Source: a bacterium
Lineage (GTDB): Bacteria > Planctomycetota > UBA1135 > UBA2386
DNA length: 64,000 bases
Reading direction: 5' to 3'
Assembly (NCBI GenBank): GCA_024743115.1
Contig: JANSXC010000008.1
Location: 186,001 to 250,000, forward strand
A model generated the notes under the pieces. The model searched no databases, was not told the origin of the DNA, and saw nothing but the letters and a program-made list of their open reading frames with translations. Positions 34,096-42,561 of this stretch are shown one piece after another; the stretch's first letter is position 1, and every line of letters begins with the position of its first letter. The position numbers and the translations under genes are program-made.

Positions 34096-34101
34096 AGCAT
34101 A
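34096..34101 (-). promoter_or_regulatory. -10 element (TATGCT) of the sigma-kinase operon
   Basis: TATGCT on the minus strand contains the upstream-most ATG of the sigma frame. As a promoter it drives the sigma-kinase pair and pushes the start codon downstream. Confidence 0.4.
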
Positions 34102-34200
34102 CCTGACTACCGTGGGCCGGCCGGAGCACCGGAACGGAATCCCCGGAATCCGTCGTCGGGGGCCCGCGCCGGCGAACTCGCCGCGCGGGGCGCGTCGCGG

Positions 34201-35277
34201 CTACCCGTAGTAGCGGCCGAAGCGGTTCTTCAGGAACGCTTCGTAGTCGACGCTCTCCATGCGCAGGAATCCGCTGTCCGGCAGCTTGCCATCGTGCAGC
34301 AGGTCGACGATCGCGGTTACCCCGGCAGCCGTCGTGATCTGGATGCCGCTCCAGTTCTCGCCGTCGATCTCCTGGTGGTAGATCGTCTTGGCGTAGGTGC
34401 GCTCCGTCAGCCGGCCGTGGTACTGCCCGGTCGCGCTCACGTAGATCACGATCTGATCCTGGAACGTCGCCGGCAGCGCGCGCTCGAAGATGCCGCGCAG
34501 CTCGTCCTGGTGATCCTGCATCTGCAGATCGTGCAGCAGCAGCTTGAGCAGCTCGCAGTGGCCCGGGTAGCGGATCGTCTTGTAGTTGACGTTCTTGACG
34601 CGGTCCTTGAGGGTGATCGCGAGCGTGCCGAGGCCGCCGGACGTGTTGAACGCCTCGTACTCGACGCCGTCGATCGTGATGCGCTCGAGCTGCTCGAGCG
34701 GCGGCACCGTCGTGAGCTCACCGTTCTCGACCGACTCACACGGGTTGCAGTACTCGTTGATCAGGCCCTCGGTGCTCCACGTCAGGTTGTACTTCATGCG
34801 GTTGCTCGGGAACCGCGGCAGCGCGCCGACGCGCAGGTGCAGGTCGGTGACGTCCGTCATCGACTTCATCAGGTGATTGGCGACGACCGTGATGAAGCCC
34901 GGCGCGAGGCCACACTGCGGCGCGAACAACGTCGAACTGCCCGCGGCGAGGTCCTTGACCTGCTGCGTGACCGCGACGTCCTCGGTGAGATCGAAGTAGT
35001 GCACGCCGTGCTCCTTGGCGCGCTGCGCGATCAGCGGGTTGCAGTGGAACGGCGCGCAGCTGATCACGGCCCAGGCGTCCTTGAGGATGCCGTCGAGGCT
35101 GCCCTTGTCGTCGAAGTCGACGACGTGGCCCGTGACCGCCTCGTACTTCTCGTCGAGCGGCTTCACCGCGCCCTCGGCCACGTCGCCGATGTGCACGAGA
35201 TAGTCTCCGCTCTTGGCCATGAGGTGGCAGACCATGCGGCCGATCTTGCCGGCGCCGAGAATGACGAGTTGCTTCAT
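34201..35277 (-). CDS. Saccharopine dehydrogenase-family oxidoreductase
   Basis: The 358-residue protein has an N-terminal Rossmann fold with the nucleotide motif VILGAGKIGRMVCHLMAKSG and then VHIGDVAEG and VVDFDDKGSL. The C-terminal part matches the saccharopine dehydrogenase C-domain pattern with CGLAPGFITVVANHLMKSM and PRFPSNRMKYNLTWS. Members reduce or oxidise lysine-derived or carboxynorspermidine-type substrates with NAD(P). Lysine 6-dehydrogenase-like enzymes fit the length best. The substrate is not determined by sequence. The ATG is at 35277 and no strong Shine-Dalgarno is seen. Neighbouring genes do not suggest a pathway. Confidence 0.85.
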   Translation of the reverse strand: MKQLVILGAGKIGRMVCHLMAKSGDYLVHIGDVAEGAVKPLDEKYEAVTGHVVDFDDKGSLDGILKDAWAVISCAPFHCNPLIAQRAKEHGVHYFDLTEDVAVTQQVKDLAAGSSTLFAPQCGLAPGFITVVANHLMKSMTDVTDLHLRVGALPRFPSNRMKYNLTWSTEGLINEYCNPCESVENGELTTVPPLEQLERITIDGVEYEAFNTSGGLGTLAITLKDRVKNVNYKTIRYPGHCELLKLLLHDLQMQDHQDELRGIFERALPATFQDQIVIYVSATGQYHGRLTERTYAKTIYHQEIDGENWSGIQITTAAGVTAIVDLLHDGKLPDSGFLRMESVDYEAFLKNRFGRYYG

Positions 35278-35452
35278 ATGGAGTGGCTGGGGTTGGCTTG
35301 AACCAGGGCTGGGTAACGCGCTGGATCGAGGCTGTGGGCGCCCCGGATCGAGGACGGTGGGGCAGTTCGAGGGCGAAGCATTGTCTGGCTCCCCTGGACC
35401 GGTTCAACCCCGGTCACGGCTCTTTTGCGACTGGCTCGGGATCCCGACCTCG

Positions 35453-35458
35453 TAGCTT
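35453..35458 (+). promoter_or_regulatory. -10 element (TAGCTT) before the gene at 35466
   Basis: TAGCTT ends 7 nt before the ATG at 35466, with no Shine-Dalgarno. It marks 35466 rather than an upstream in-frame codon as the start. Confidence 0.45.
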
Positions 35459-35465
35459 GGGTGCC

Positions 35466-35951
35466 ATGGGGCGTTCCTCCGATTCGCCGCGGCTGCCGGC
35501 GCAGCGTTACCGACCGCGAGAGTTCGGGTTCGACGGCGTCGTCGCGTGCGAGCCGCTGCGGATCAAGCTCTACACGATCGGGTTCGACTCCGGCAGCGTC
35601 ACGCCCGGCCTGGTGCAGGCTGCCCGCCATGCGGTGGAATCGATCTTGCCCGTGGCCGCCGCTGCGGTCGGCGACCATCACGGCCTCGGCTACGCGATCC
35701 TGCATGCCGGCGAGCACGCGAACTGGCTGCTGCTCGACTGGTGGGCACACGACGAGATCGGTTGCCAGCGCATGCTGCGGGGCGAGCGCGGTACAGCCGT
35801 GTTCGAGCCGGTGATGGAGCCCTACCAGGCGTGCGTCTGGGAACACGTCGTCATCGCGCACGAGTACGGCGCGTGGCGCCGCGCGATGCTCGAGCGGGAG
35901 CCGGATGCCGAGGCGTACCTCGCCGACGTGCTGGCGGCGGGGTTCTACTGA
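35466..35951 (+). CDS. Conserved-looking soluble protein of unknown function
   Basis: The 161-residue protein has no membrane helix. Strings such as KLYTIGFDSGSVTPGLVQAA, GYAILHAGEHANWLLLDWWA and FEPVMEPYQACVWEHVVIAHE look like a compact alpha+beta domain. Conserved His, Trp and Asp clusters could form a ligand or metal pocket. The C-terminus (YGAWRRAMLEREPDAEAYLADVL) is helical. I recognise no family. A -10 box TAGCTT 7 nt before the ATG supports this start. The following gene begins 18 bp downstream and might be co-transcribed. Confidence 0.7.
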   Translation: MGRSSDSPRLPAQRYRPREFGFDGVVACEPLRIKLYTIGFDSGSVTPGLVQAARHAVESILPVAAAAVGDHHGLGYAILHAGEHANWLLLDWWAHDEIGCQRMLRGERGTAVFEPVMEPYQACVWEHVVIAHEYGAWRRAMLEREPDAEAYLADVLAAGFY

Positions 35952-35968
35952 AGGTGGCAGCGTCGCGG

Positions 35969-37396
35969 ATGGTTACTCAAGCCGGGTTGGGCTGGCTTGC
36001 AGGCGGGGGGCTGCTGCTTGCGGTTGCGACCTTGGTGGCGATTCCTGCGTTCCGAGCGAGCGAGGAAGAGAATGTAACTCCCGTGCTTCTCACGTTGGAG
36101 GGTGTTGACCTCGAGTTGTTAGGCGTCGACGCCTTGGTCGAGCTGCTGCATACGATTGGGCAGTCGCAAGGCAGGCCCATGGCGCAGGACATTCGCTCGG
36201 GCATGGCCGCGATGCGGATTCTTGGTGAGCTTCGACGTCGGCCGCGAGCACAGGTCTGCGACGAGTTGCTCGATCTCATGCGGGATACCGGTTTCGTCGC
36301 GCAGCAGGAGGCGGCTGGAACGTTGCGGCTCCTGCTGGTGCCCCTGGGCCCGGGCGCCGAGGTGCCCCTTGCTGGGGTCGAACTCAAACGCATCGAGGCG
36401 CGACTTTTGGCCGAACTGGCTGGCTCGGACGAGGTGCGGCGGGCGCGTGTCCTCCATGTGCTGTCGGGGCTCTGGGTCACCAACCCACCGAGTGAACTGG
36501 GGCCCGAGGCTCGCGAAGCGCTGCTCGGAGCGCTTCGCGCGGGGTCGGAGGCGGGGAGGCGGCTCGCTGCTCAGGTCGCGTGGCAGCTGCCCTCTTGCTT
36601 CGAGAGCGATCGGGATGCGTTCGTGGCGGCTCTGGATGGTGGGCCGGTGGATGCGGCGTCGGACGACCTCCGGATCGCTATTGCGGCGATGGGACATGGC
36701 CTCGCGGGCATCGAAGACCGGCTGCAGAGTTGGCTGTCGGATGAGACGGTGCGAGAACGGTCGCGCATCGTGGCTGTTCTCGCTCGTTGGCCGCGGCTGC
36801 CCACTGCCCTGGATCGGCCGTTGTGGAAACTGATCGACGCGGGCGGCATCGACGGAGCCGTCGCACTCGAAGTCCTGACGGAACACGCGAAGACGCCCGA
36901 GGCCTGTGAGCGCCTGCTGGTCCGACAGCTCGACCTGCTGGAGCGCGCGACAGCGGATCGGCTGGTGTTATCGATGCGCCCCGTCGGCCGCATCGCAGCC
37001 ATAGCTTACGCGACGGCTGGTGGCAGATCCGCGGCGAGTTGGGTTCGTGCGATGATGACGAACGAAGATCCCGACGTCATGCGTGCTGCAGCGATTGCCA
37101 ATACCCGGATCGCAATCGGGCGGCGGGACCGAGAGTTGGTCGAGCGGTGGTTGCCGCACTGGCAGGCAGGCCTCACGGACTGCGCCAGAAAACTGCCGGA
37201 GTCGATTGCGCAGTTCGAAGCCGCTTTCGACGAGCATCAGATCGCGTCGATCGTCGAGCTGTTCGTTGAAGCCGCTGGGTGGCCCGAGATCGAGCCGGAG
37301 CTCGGCGTGGTGCGGCAGATTCTACAGCGCTGTCGGTCTCACCGGAATCCGCGGTGGCGTACCTGGAGCGAGCGGCTGTTCGCACGGTTGAACTGA
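35969..37396 (+). CDS. Single-helix membrane protein with helical repeats
   Basis: Starting at the ATG at 35969 (or the GTG at 35954) the protein has about 475 residues. One membrane helix lies at about 10-29 (GGGLLLAVATLVAIPAF) and the rest is a soluble, mostly helical region. That region has repeated helical pairs such as AALDGGPVDAASDDLRIAIA and ALEVLTEHAKTPEACERLLV, in a style like HEAT or Armadillo repeats, which bind protein partners. No catalytic motif is seen. An AAGGTGG run 11 nt before the ATG may be the ribosome site. The next gene downstream (37486) is a protein kinase with its own promoter, so a link is only suggestive. Confidence 0.65.
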   Translation: MVTQAGLGWLAGGGLLLAVATLVAIPAFRASEEENVTPVLLTLEGVDLELLGVDALVELLHTIGQSQGRPMAQDIRSGMAAMRILGELRRRPRAQVCDELLDLMRDTGFVAQQEAAGTLRLLLVPLGPGAEVPLAGVELKRIEARLLAELAGSDEVRRARVLHVLSGLWVTNPPSELGPEAREALLGALRAGSEAGRRLAAQVAWQLPSCFESDRDAFVAALDGGPVDAASDDLRIAIAAMGHGLAGIEDRLQSWLSDETVRERSRIVAVLARWPRLPTALDRPLWKLIDAGGIDGAVALEVLTEHAKTPEACERLLVRQLDLLERATADRLVLSMRPVGRIAAIAYATAGGRSAASWVRAMMTNEDPDVMRAAAIANTRIAIGRRDRELVERWLPHWQAGLTDCARKLPESIAQFEAAFDEHQIASIVELFVEAAGWPEIEPELGVVRQILQRCRSHRNPRWRTWSERLFARLN

Positions 37397-37470
37397 CGCA
37401 GCGGTGTCGATCGGGCGCGATTCCTGCGCTTGCGTGCCGGTAACCCGTCAATCTCCCGGCCTGCTTCGGC

Positions 37471-37476
37471 TAACGT
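37471..37476 (+). promoter_or_regulatory. -10 element (TAACGT) of the second kinase gene
   Basis: TAACGT ends 9 nt before the ATG at 37486 with no Shine-Dalgarno, and is a likely leaderless promoter. Confidence 0.45.
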
Positions 37477-37485
37477 CGACCCGCC

Positions 37486-39753
37486 ATGACCTCGAGCTCG
37501 TCAGCCCCGGACGGTGATTCCCGCGAGCAGGCCGGTCACCACATCGGGCGCTACAAGCTGCTGCAGGAGATCGGTGAAGGCGGCATGGGGTCGGTCTGGA
37601 TGGCCGAGCAGCAGGAGCCCGTGAAGCGCAAGGTCGCGCTCAAGATCATCAAGCTGGGAATGGACACCAAGGAGGTGGTCGCGCGGTTCGAGGCGGAGCG
37701 GCAGGCGCTCGCGCTCATGGATCATGCGCACATCGCCAAGGTGCTCGACGGTGGCGCGACGGAGCGGGGGCGGCCGTTCTTTGTCATGGAACTCGTGCGC
37801 GGCGTGCCGATCACGGACTACTGCGAGCAGCATCGACTGGATACCGCGGCGCGGCTCGAGCTGTTCGCCAAGGTGTGCGATGCGATCCAGCATGCGCACC
37901 ACAAGGGCATCATTCATCGTGACGTCAAGCCGACCAACGTGATGGTCACGCTGCACGATGGCGTTCCGGTGCCGAAGGTCATCGACTTCGGCATCGCCAA
38001 GGCGACGAATGCAGAGCTGACGCAGAAGACGCTGTTCACGCGCTACCAGCAGATGGTCGGCACGCCGGACTACATGGCGCCGGAGCAGGCCGAGATGTCC
38101 GGGCTCGATGTCGACACGCGGGCCGACGTCTATTCGCTCGGCGTGCTGCTCTACGAGCTGCTGACGGGGTCGACGCCGTTCAACGCGGAGCGCGTGCTCG
38201 CGAAGGGCTACTCCGAGCTGTTGCGGACGATCCGTGAGGACATCCCCGCGCGGCCGTCGACCCGCATTCGCACGGGCCCGCGGCTGCGCGCCGAGCTCGA
38301 CTGGGTCGTGATGCGCGCGCTCGAGAAGGATCGGTCGCAGCGTTACGAGACGGCCGCTGGGCTCGGCGACGATGTGCGGCGTTACCTGCGCGGCGCGCCG
38401 GTGCACGCCGTGCCACCCAGCCTGTTCTACCGCCTCCGAACGTTCACCCGGCGCAATCGCTCGGCGCTCGGAGTCGCGGCGCTCGTCCTCGTGCTCGGGG
38501 GCGGGTTCGGGTGGTCGAGTCTCTCGGCGGCGCAGGCGGAGGTCCGGCGGGTTGCGGACCGCAGTCAGCGCGCGGTCGCGGCACTCGACGTCGCCGAGTT
38601 CGCGCTCGAGGCGGCGATCGATGCCCCGATTTCGCGCGCGACGGAGTGGGTCGCGGCGAGTACCGCGTTCGAACGCGTCGCCGACCTGCGAGCCGAAGGC
38701 GAGATCGATGCCGCGGTCGCGGCGCGAGCCGAGCGCTTTGCCGAGGGCTACTCGAGCGCGCGTGACGAACGCGACCTGGCACTGCGGGTCGAGGACGTCT
38801 TGATCCACAACGCGGCGCACCCTGACCTCGAGAGCTGGACGCGGATGGAGCGCGAGTTGGCCGCGGTCATGAAGTCGCACGGTGTCGACGTCGATGAGGA
38901 CGAACCACCGGTCGTGGCGCAGAAGATTCGTGGGCACCGGTTCGCGCGCCGGCTCGTCGATGTGTTCGAGCTTTGGATCGCGACGCGCGGCAACCTCGGA
39001 TCGATGGGCGGGCCGAAGGCGACGCGGGCGACGATGCAGCCGTGGGCCGATGCGATCTTTGCCGCCGACAGCGATCCGTTGCGCACCGGTATCCGGCGCT
39101 CGATCTACTCGGGCAAGCCACCGACGCGTGCCAGCGTCGCGGCGCTGTTGCAGGGTGTCGATGTCGAGGCGCTCGACGCGCGAACGTGCTCGTGGCTCGC
39201 GATGATGCACACCGGGTCGGGTGCACCGGAGCTCGCGGACGCACTGATCCGCGGCGCGTTGCGGCGCTTCCCCGACAACGTGATGTTGAACTTCGACTAC
39301 GGCCTCGGCCTGTCGTTCCAGAACCGGCCGCAGGAGGCGATCCGCTACTTCGCCCGCGCGCTCACGGTGCGCCCGGGGGCCGCCGGGATCTGGCGCATGA
39401 TGGGTGGCCAGCTCGCGAAGGTCGGCGAACTGGACAACGCGCGCGAGGCCTACGCGGAGGCGTGCCGTCACGAGGACGACTACGCGCCGACGTGGATCGA
39501 CTACGGTGACGTGCTGCTGCGGCTGGAGCGTTGGAACGAAGCCGTTGCGGCGGGGCGCCGGGCCGTTCGGGCACAGTCGGATCTGCCCGGTGGTCACGCG
39601 ATCATCGGCCGCGCGCTCATGGGACTCGGCGAGCCTGCGCAGGCCCTGCCCGAGCTCGAAGAGTGCGAACGCTGCGCGGCCAGGGATCCACGCTTCCGCG
39701 AGCCGATCGGTGAGTGGCTCGCCGCGTGCCGCGCCGCAATGAACGGGAAGTGA
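37486..39753 (+). CDS. Membrane Ser/Thr protein kinase with C-terminal TPR array
   Basis: The 755-residue protein has a kinase domain at about 22-300 with all key motifs: GEGGMGSV (30-37), K53 in ALKII, HRDVKPTN (144 on), DFG (167-169) and APE (198-200). One membrane helix lies at about 325-344. The C-terminal half is TPR-like (NFDYGLGLSFQNRPQEAIRY, QLAKVGELDNAREAYAEACR, TWIDYGDVLLRLERWNEAVA). This is the common planctomycete kinase layout. HRDVKP replaces HRDLKP, a conservative change. No sigma factor adjoins it, unlike the other kinase in this window. A sulfotransferase gene follows after 4 bp, so the two may be one transcript. Substrates are unknown. Confidence 0.93.
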   Translation: MTSSSSAPDGDSREQAGHHIGRYKLLQEIGEGGMGSVWMAEQQEPVKRKVALKIIKLGMDTKEVVARFEAERQALALMDHAHIAKVLDGGATERGRPFFVMELVRGVPITDYCEQHRLDTAARLELFAKVCDAIQHAHHKGIIHRDVKPTNVMVTLHDGVPVPKVIDFGIAKATNAELTQKTLFTRYQQMVGTPDYMAPEQAEMSGLDVDTRADVYSLGVLLYELLTGSTPFNAERVLAKGYSELLRTIREDIPARPSTRIRTGPRLRAELDWVVMRALEKDRSQRYETAAGLGDDVRRYLRGAPVHAVPPSLFYRLRTFTRRNRSALGVAALVLVLGGGFGWSSLSAAQAEVRRVADRSQRAVAALDVAEFALEAAIDAPISRATEWVAASTAFERVADLRAEGEIDAAVAARAERFAEGYSSARDERDLALRVEDVLIHNAAHPDLESWTRMERELAAVMKSHGVDVDEDEPPVVAQKIRGHRFARRLVDVFELWIATRGNLGSMGGPKATRATMQPWADAIFAADSDPLRTGIRRSIYSGKPPTRASVAALLQGVDVEALDARTCSWLAMMHTGSGAPELADALIRGALRRFPDNVMLNFDYGLGLSFQNRPQEAIRYFARALTVRPGAAGIWRMMGGQLAKVGELDNAREAYAEACRHEDDYAPTWIDYGDVLLRLERWNEAVAAGRRAVRAQSDLPGGHAIIGRALMGLGEPAQALPELEECERCAARDPRFREPIGEWLAACRAAMNGK

Positions 39754-39757
39754 CGGG

Positions 39758-40474
39758 ATGAGTGCACTGCACCTGTTCATTCTCTGCCCGCCGTACTCGG
39801 GATCGACGCTGCTCTGGAACCTGGTGTCGACGTCGGACGCGGTGTCCTCGTTGCCGAGCGAAGGCCAGTTCCTGCCCGAGGTTCGCGACGAAATGCGGCG
39901 CGAGCCGTGGAACCGTGAGGTCCGGCTGTCGTGGCCGCGCATCAAGGCCGTTTGGGACGAGCACTGGGACCACGACAAGGCCGTGCTCGTCGAGAAGAGT
40001 CCGCCGAACCTGCTCCGCGCCGCAGAGATCGCCGAGCACTTCGCGCCGGTCCGGTTCCTCGTGATGGTGCGTGATCCCTACGCGCACGTCGAAGGCCTGA
40101 TGCGCCGCAACGAGTGGGAGCTCGGCTTCGCGGCGCACTTCTCACGAGAGTGTTTGCGGCAGCAGATGGCGAACGCCGAGCAGTTCGACTGCGCGTTGCG
40201 GCTGACCTATGAAGAACTCGTGCTCGATCCCGGCGCTGTGACGCGGCGAATTGCCGAGTTCTTGCCCGAGCTCGGTGCGCTCGATCCCCAGCAGCGCTTC
40301 AAGATCCACGCGGTGGACGGAGTCGTCGAGCGCGGCATCGTCGATCTCAATGCGCAGAAGATCGCCAAACTGTCGAGCGCGCAGCTCGATGCGATCACGG
40401 CGACGTTGCGGCAGGACGACGAGGCGATGAACTACTGGGGCTATGAGTATCGCGCCGCGGGAGGCACGAAGTGA
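39758..40474 (+). CDS. Sulfotransferase-family protein
   Basis: Sulfotransferases move the sulfonate of PAPS to a hydroxyl or amine. The 238-residue protein carries the 5'-phosphosulfate loop LCPPYSGSTLLWNL at about 9-22 and the 3'-phosphate signature FLVMVRDPYAHVEGLMRR, both of the sulfotransferase P-loop fold. A helical tail (AQLDAITATLRQDDEAMNYWGY) completes it. The acceptor is unknown; it could be a sugar or a protein. It follows the kinase gene by 4 bp, and its stop overlaps the next gene by GTGA, so a three-gene transcript is likely. There is no PAPS-synthesis gene nearby. Confidence 0.82.
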   Translation: MSALHLFILCPPYSGSTLLWNLVSTSDAVSSLPSEGQFLPEVRDEMRREPWNREVRLSWPRIKAVWDEHWDHDKAVLVEKSPPNLLRAAEIAEHFAPVRFLVMVRDPYAHVEGLMRRNEWELGFAAHFSRECLRQQMANAEQFDCALRLTYEELVLDPGAVTRRIAEFLPELGALDPQQRFKIHAVDGVVERGIVDLNAQKIAKLSSAQLDAITATLRQDDEAMNYWGYEYRAAGGTK

Positions 40475-41109
40475 CGGTGGGGGCGACGCCGCGGATCGCG
40501 CCCGACCGGTTGCGGCCGGGGCCCTTGTGGTGGCTGCTCGCGTTGCCGGCGATCGGCGTCGCCGGCTACGCGATCCTGCTGCAGGACGCCCGCCGGCTGC
40601 GGGACACCGTGCCGGGTCTGCCGTGGCTCGACGAGGTGCACTTCGTGCTCGGTGGCGTGGCCTTGCTCGTCGGCGTGTTCGCGTTCCGTCGCGACGTGCT
40701 CGTGCGACGGCCAAAGGTCCACAAGAAGCTCGGCATGGCCTACTGCGCGTCGATCCTCGGCAGCGGCCTCGCCGGCCTCGCGATGGCGGTGTTCTCGGAC
40801 GGCGGCATCACGACGCATCTCGGGTTCGGTGCGCTTGCGCTGATCTGGCTCGTGACGACGCTGCTCGGGTTGCGCGCGATCAAGCGTTCCGACATCGTCA
40901 CGCACCGCAAGTGGATGGTCCGCAGCTATGCCGCGTGTTATGCGGCCGTTACGTTGCGGGTCGAACTGCCGCTGTACGCGTGGTGGTTTGGCGACTTCGG
41001 GCCGGCCTATCAGCTCGTGTCGTGGACGTGCTGGGTGTTGAACCTCGCGTTCGCCGAGTGGTGGTTGCGGCGAACGACGGTGGCGGGCGTGTGGCGGCGG
41101 GGTCGGTAG
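40471..41109 (+). CDS. DUF2306-type polytopic membrane protein
   Basis: The 212-residue protein has six or seven membrane helices. Its inner loop VHKKLGMAYCASILGSGLAG and the later ITHRKWMVRSYAACYAAVTLRVELP-like stretch (THRKWMVRSYAACYAAVTLR) match DUF2306, an uncharacterised membrane family with conserved His-Arg-Trp. The conserved His could bind a haem or a metal, but this is not established. The GTG start overlaps the sulfotransferase stop by 4 bp. It ends at a TAG that lies within a TAGAAT -10-like sequence for the next small gene. Confidence 0.78.
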   Translation: MTVGATPRIAPDRLRPGPLWWLLALPAIGVAGYAILLQDARRLRDTVPGLPWLDEVHFVLGGVALLVGVFAFRRDVLVRRPKVHKKLGMAYCASILGSGLAGLAMAVFSDGGITTHLGFGALALIWLVTTLLGLRAIKRSDIVTHRKWMVRSYAACYAAVTLRVELPLYAWWFGDFGPAYQLVSWTCWVLNLAFAEWWLRRTTVAGVWRRGR

Positions 41110-41130
41110 AATCAGCGGCGGCAGCAACCA

Positions 41131-41454
41131 GTGTCTAACAGACGTGCTCTCGTGCTCGGCCCGTGGCGATTCGCCGCGATCTTCGCGTGTCTCGTACTGG
41201 CACCATTCTGCCTCTGGGGCTTCCATGCCGCGAACTACGGCGAGGTGCCGTGGGAGCGCTTTGCTGACGTCATCGGGCCGCCGACGCCCCGGACTGGTTC
41301 GGCGCCGCCCTACCTCGAATGGGACGTACGCCTGATGATCGCTACGGCGGCGGTCGGCGGTCTGGCCACGCTCTATCTCGCCGTGGAGCTGTGGCTCGAG
41401 GTTCGCTGGAACCGCCGTCGTGCGCTGGGGAATAGTGCGCCCCGAGTCGACTGA
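41131..41454 (+). CDS. Small two-helix membrane protein
   Basis: The 107-residue protein begins with GTG and has two hydrophobic segments, at about 13-30 (WRFAAIFACLVLAPFCLWGF) and 67-89 (RLMIATAAVGGLATLYLAVEL). A short loop between them is rich in Pro and Thr. The C-terminus is basic (RWNRRRALGN), so it faces the cytoplasm. The TAGAAT at 41107-41112 is 18 nt upstream and overlaps the stop of the preceding gene. No family is recognised; it may belong to the same transcript as the DUF2306 gene. Confidence 0.6.
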   Translation: MSNRRALVLGPWRFAAIFACLVLAPFCLWGFHAANYGEVPWERFADVIGPPTPRTGSAPPYLEWDVRLMIATAAVGGLATLYLAVELWLEVRWNRRRALGNSAPRVD

Positions 41455-41456
41455 GT

Positions 41457-41462
41457 TACGCT
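41457..41462 (+). promoter_or_regulatory. -10 element (TACGCT) of the 70-residue membrane protein gene
   Basis: TACGCT ends 9 nt before the ATG at 41472, with no Shine-Dalgarno. Confidence 0.4.
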
Positions 41463-41471
41463 GCCGCGGCC

Positions 41472-41684
41472 ATGTCAGGTGAAGCCGAGAAACTGCTCTC
41501 CGAGATCCGTGATTGCTGCGTCGAGATGCTCGCGCTCACGAAAGCCGAAGCCGCGAAGCAGGCGGAGGTGCGAGAACAGTATGCGGACGCGGTCGCCATG
41601 CAGCGGCGCTACATACGGGTTGTATTCGCGGTCGTCTTCGTGGTCGTCCTCGCTGGCGCTGCCGTCGTGGCCTACGTCCTCTGA
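41472..41684 (+). CDS. Small coiled-coil protein with a C-terminal membrane helix
   Basis: The 70-residue protein begins MSGEAEKLLSEIRDCCVEML. Its first 45 residues are strongly charged and amphipathic, suited to a coiled coil. The last 20 (VVFAVVFVVVLAGAAVVAYVL) form one tail-anchor helix. Such proteins often act as small membrane adaptors. It contains two adjacent Cys (CC, 15-16). No family is recognised. A TACGCT box 9 nt before the ATG supports its own promoter and so makes the reading frame more credible. Confidence 0.6.
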   Translation: MSGEAEKLLSEIRDCCVEMLALTKAEAAKQAEVREQYADAVAMQRRYIRVVFAVVFVVVLAGAAVVAYVL

Positions 41685-41711
41685 CGCCGGCAGCCGCCGA
41701 GCTATTGCGGG

Positions 41712-42548
41712 CTACTCAGGCCGGCGGCCGACGACGATGCTGATCCAGGCCTCGTCCGAGTCGCCACGGGTGCGGCGGCGGAAGACGCCGTTGCCCTCCC
41801 CGGTGTCGTGGTCGGTGCCTTCCCACAGCACGTGCACGTCCTCGAAGCCGGCGTCCTCGAACAGCTCCCGGATCTCCGCGAGCGTCCAGAGTCGCCAGTC
41901 GTAGACGAATGCATTGTGCATGCGCGTGCCGTCCGGGAACTCGAAGTGGATCGCGCACGTGATCTCGTGGCTGATCGGGTCGTAGACGCGCTGCTCCCAC
42001 TCGTAGACGAAGCCCTTGTGCCGCACGCGGTCGGTTTTTTCCTGCAGCACGTCGGGGCCGCCCCAGGCATCCATGAAGAAGACGCCGCCCGGCTTCAGGG
42101 ATCGGAACGCGTTCTTGATGTAGGCGCCGAGGTCGCGGCGCTTCTTGAACACCGAGTAGCTGAAGTTGAGCGCGTTGATCGCGTCACACTTGGGGGCGCG
42201 CACGTCGAGCACGTTCTTGTTGAGCAGCTTGAGCCGCGTCTTCTGCTCCGCGTTCAGCAGCTTGTTGACGTTGTGCTCGATGCCCCAGTCGAGCGTCGGC
42301 TGGTCGAGGTCGACGCCGATCGCAATGTTGTCGGGGTGCTGCAGGACGTGGTGGCACGACAGCACGGCGGTGCCGCAGAAGTCCTCGCGGAACACGCGCA
42401 GGTCGCGGCCCGTGTACTTCTTGAAGCGCCGCGTGTAGAACTGGGCGTCGTCGGCGGGTGCCTGCACCGACTTCTGGTAGAGCACGTGCCTGTCGGCCGT
42501 GCGGGCCGTGAGCTTCTTGGACTTTCTGGCGGGGCTACGAGCGACCAT
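41712..42548 (-). CDS. SAM-dependent methyltransferase
   Basis: From the ATG at 42548 the protein has 278 residues. The N-terminus is basic (ARSPARKSKKLTARTADRHV). The core shows FCGTAVLSCHHVLQHPDNIAIGVDLD, APKCDAINALNFSYSVF and KPGGVFFMDAWGGPDVL, consistent with a class I methyltransferase fold. Unlike standard motif I, the first loop reads EDFCGTAVLS rather than a GxGxG loop, as in several bacterial class I relatives. The substrate is unknown. Its -10 box TAACAA overlaps the stop codon of the upstream phosphoesterase gene on the same strand, 10 bp away. The frame continues upstream of the ATG but runs into that gene. Confidence 0.78.
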   Translation of the reverse strand: MVARSPARKSKKLTARTADRHVLYQKSVQAPADDAQFYTRRFKKYTGRDLRVFREDFCGTAVLSCHHVLQHPDNIAIGVDLDQPTLDWGIEHNVNKLLNAEQKTRLKLLNKNVLDVRAPKCDAINALNFSYSVFKKRRDLGAYIKNAFRSLKPGGVFFMDAWGGPDVLQEKTDRVRHKGFVYEWEQRVYDPISHEITCAIHFEFPDGTRMHNAFVYDWRLWTLAEIRELFEDAGFEDVHVLWEGTDHDTGEGNGVFRRRTRGDSDEAWISIVVGRRPE

Positions 42549-42555
42549 GGCGCCC

Positions 42556-42561
42556 TTGTTA
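42556..42561 (-). promoter_or_regulatory. -10 element (TAACAA) of the methyltransferase gene
   Basis: TAACAA on the minus strand ends 7 nt before the ATG at 42548 and includes the TAA stop of the preceding phosphoesterase gene. Confidence 0.35.

Noticed and set aside
37501..39978. Very long open frame on the minus strand through the second kinase gene
   Set aside because: The plus strand has the kinase with all catalytic motifs. The minus-strand frame is Arg/His/Asp-rich with no recognisable domain, as expected from GC-rich codon bias.
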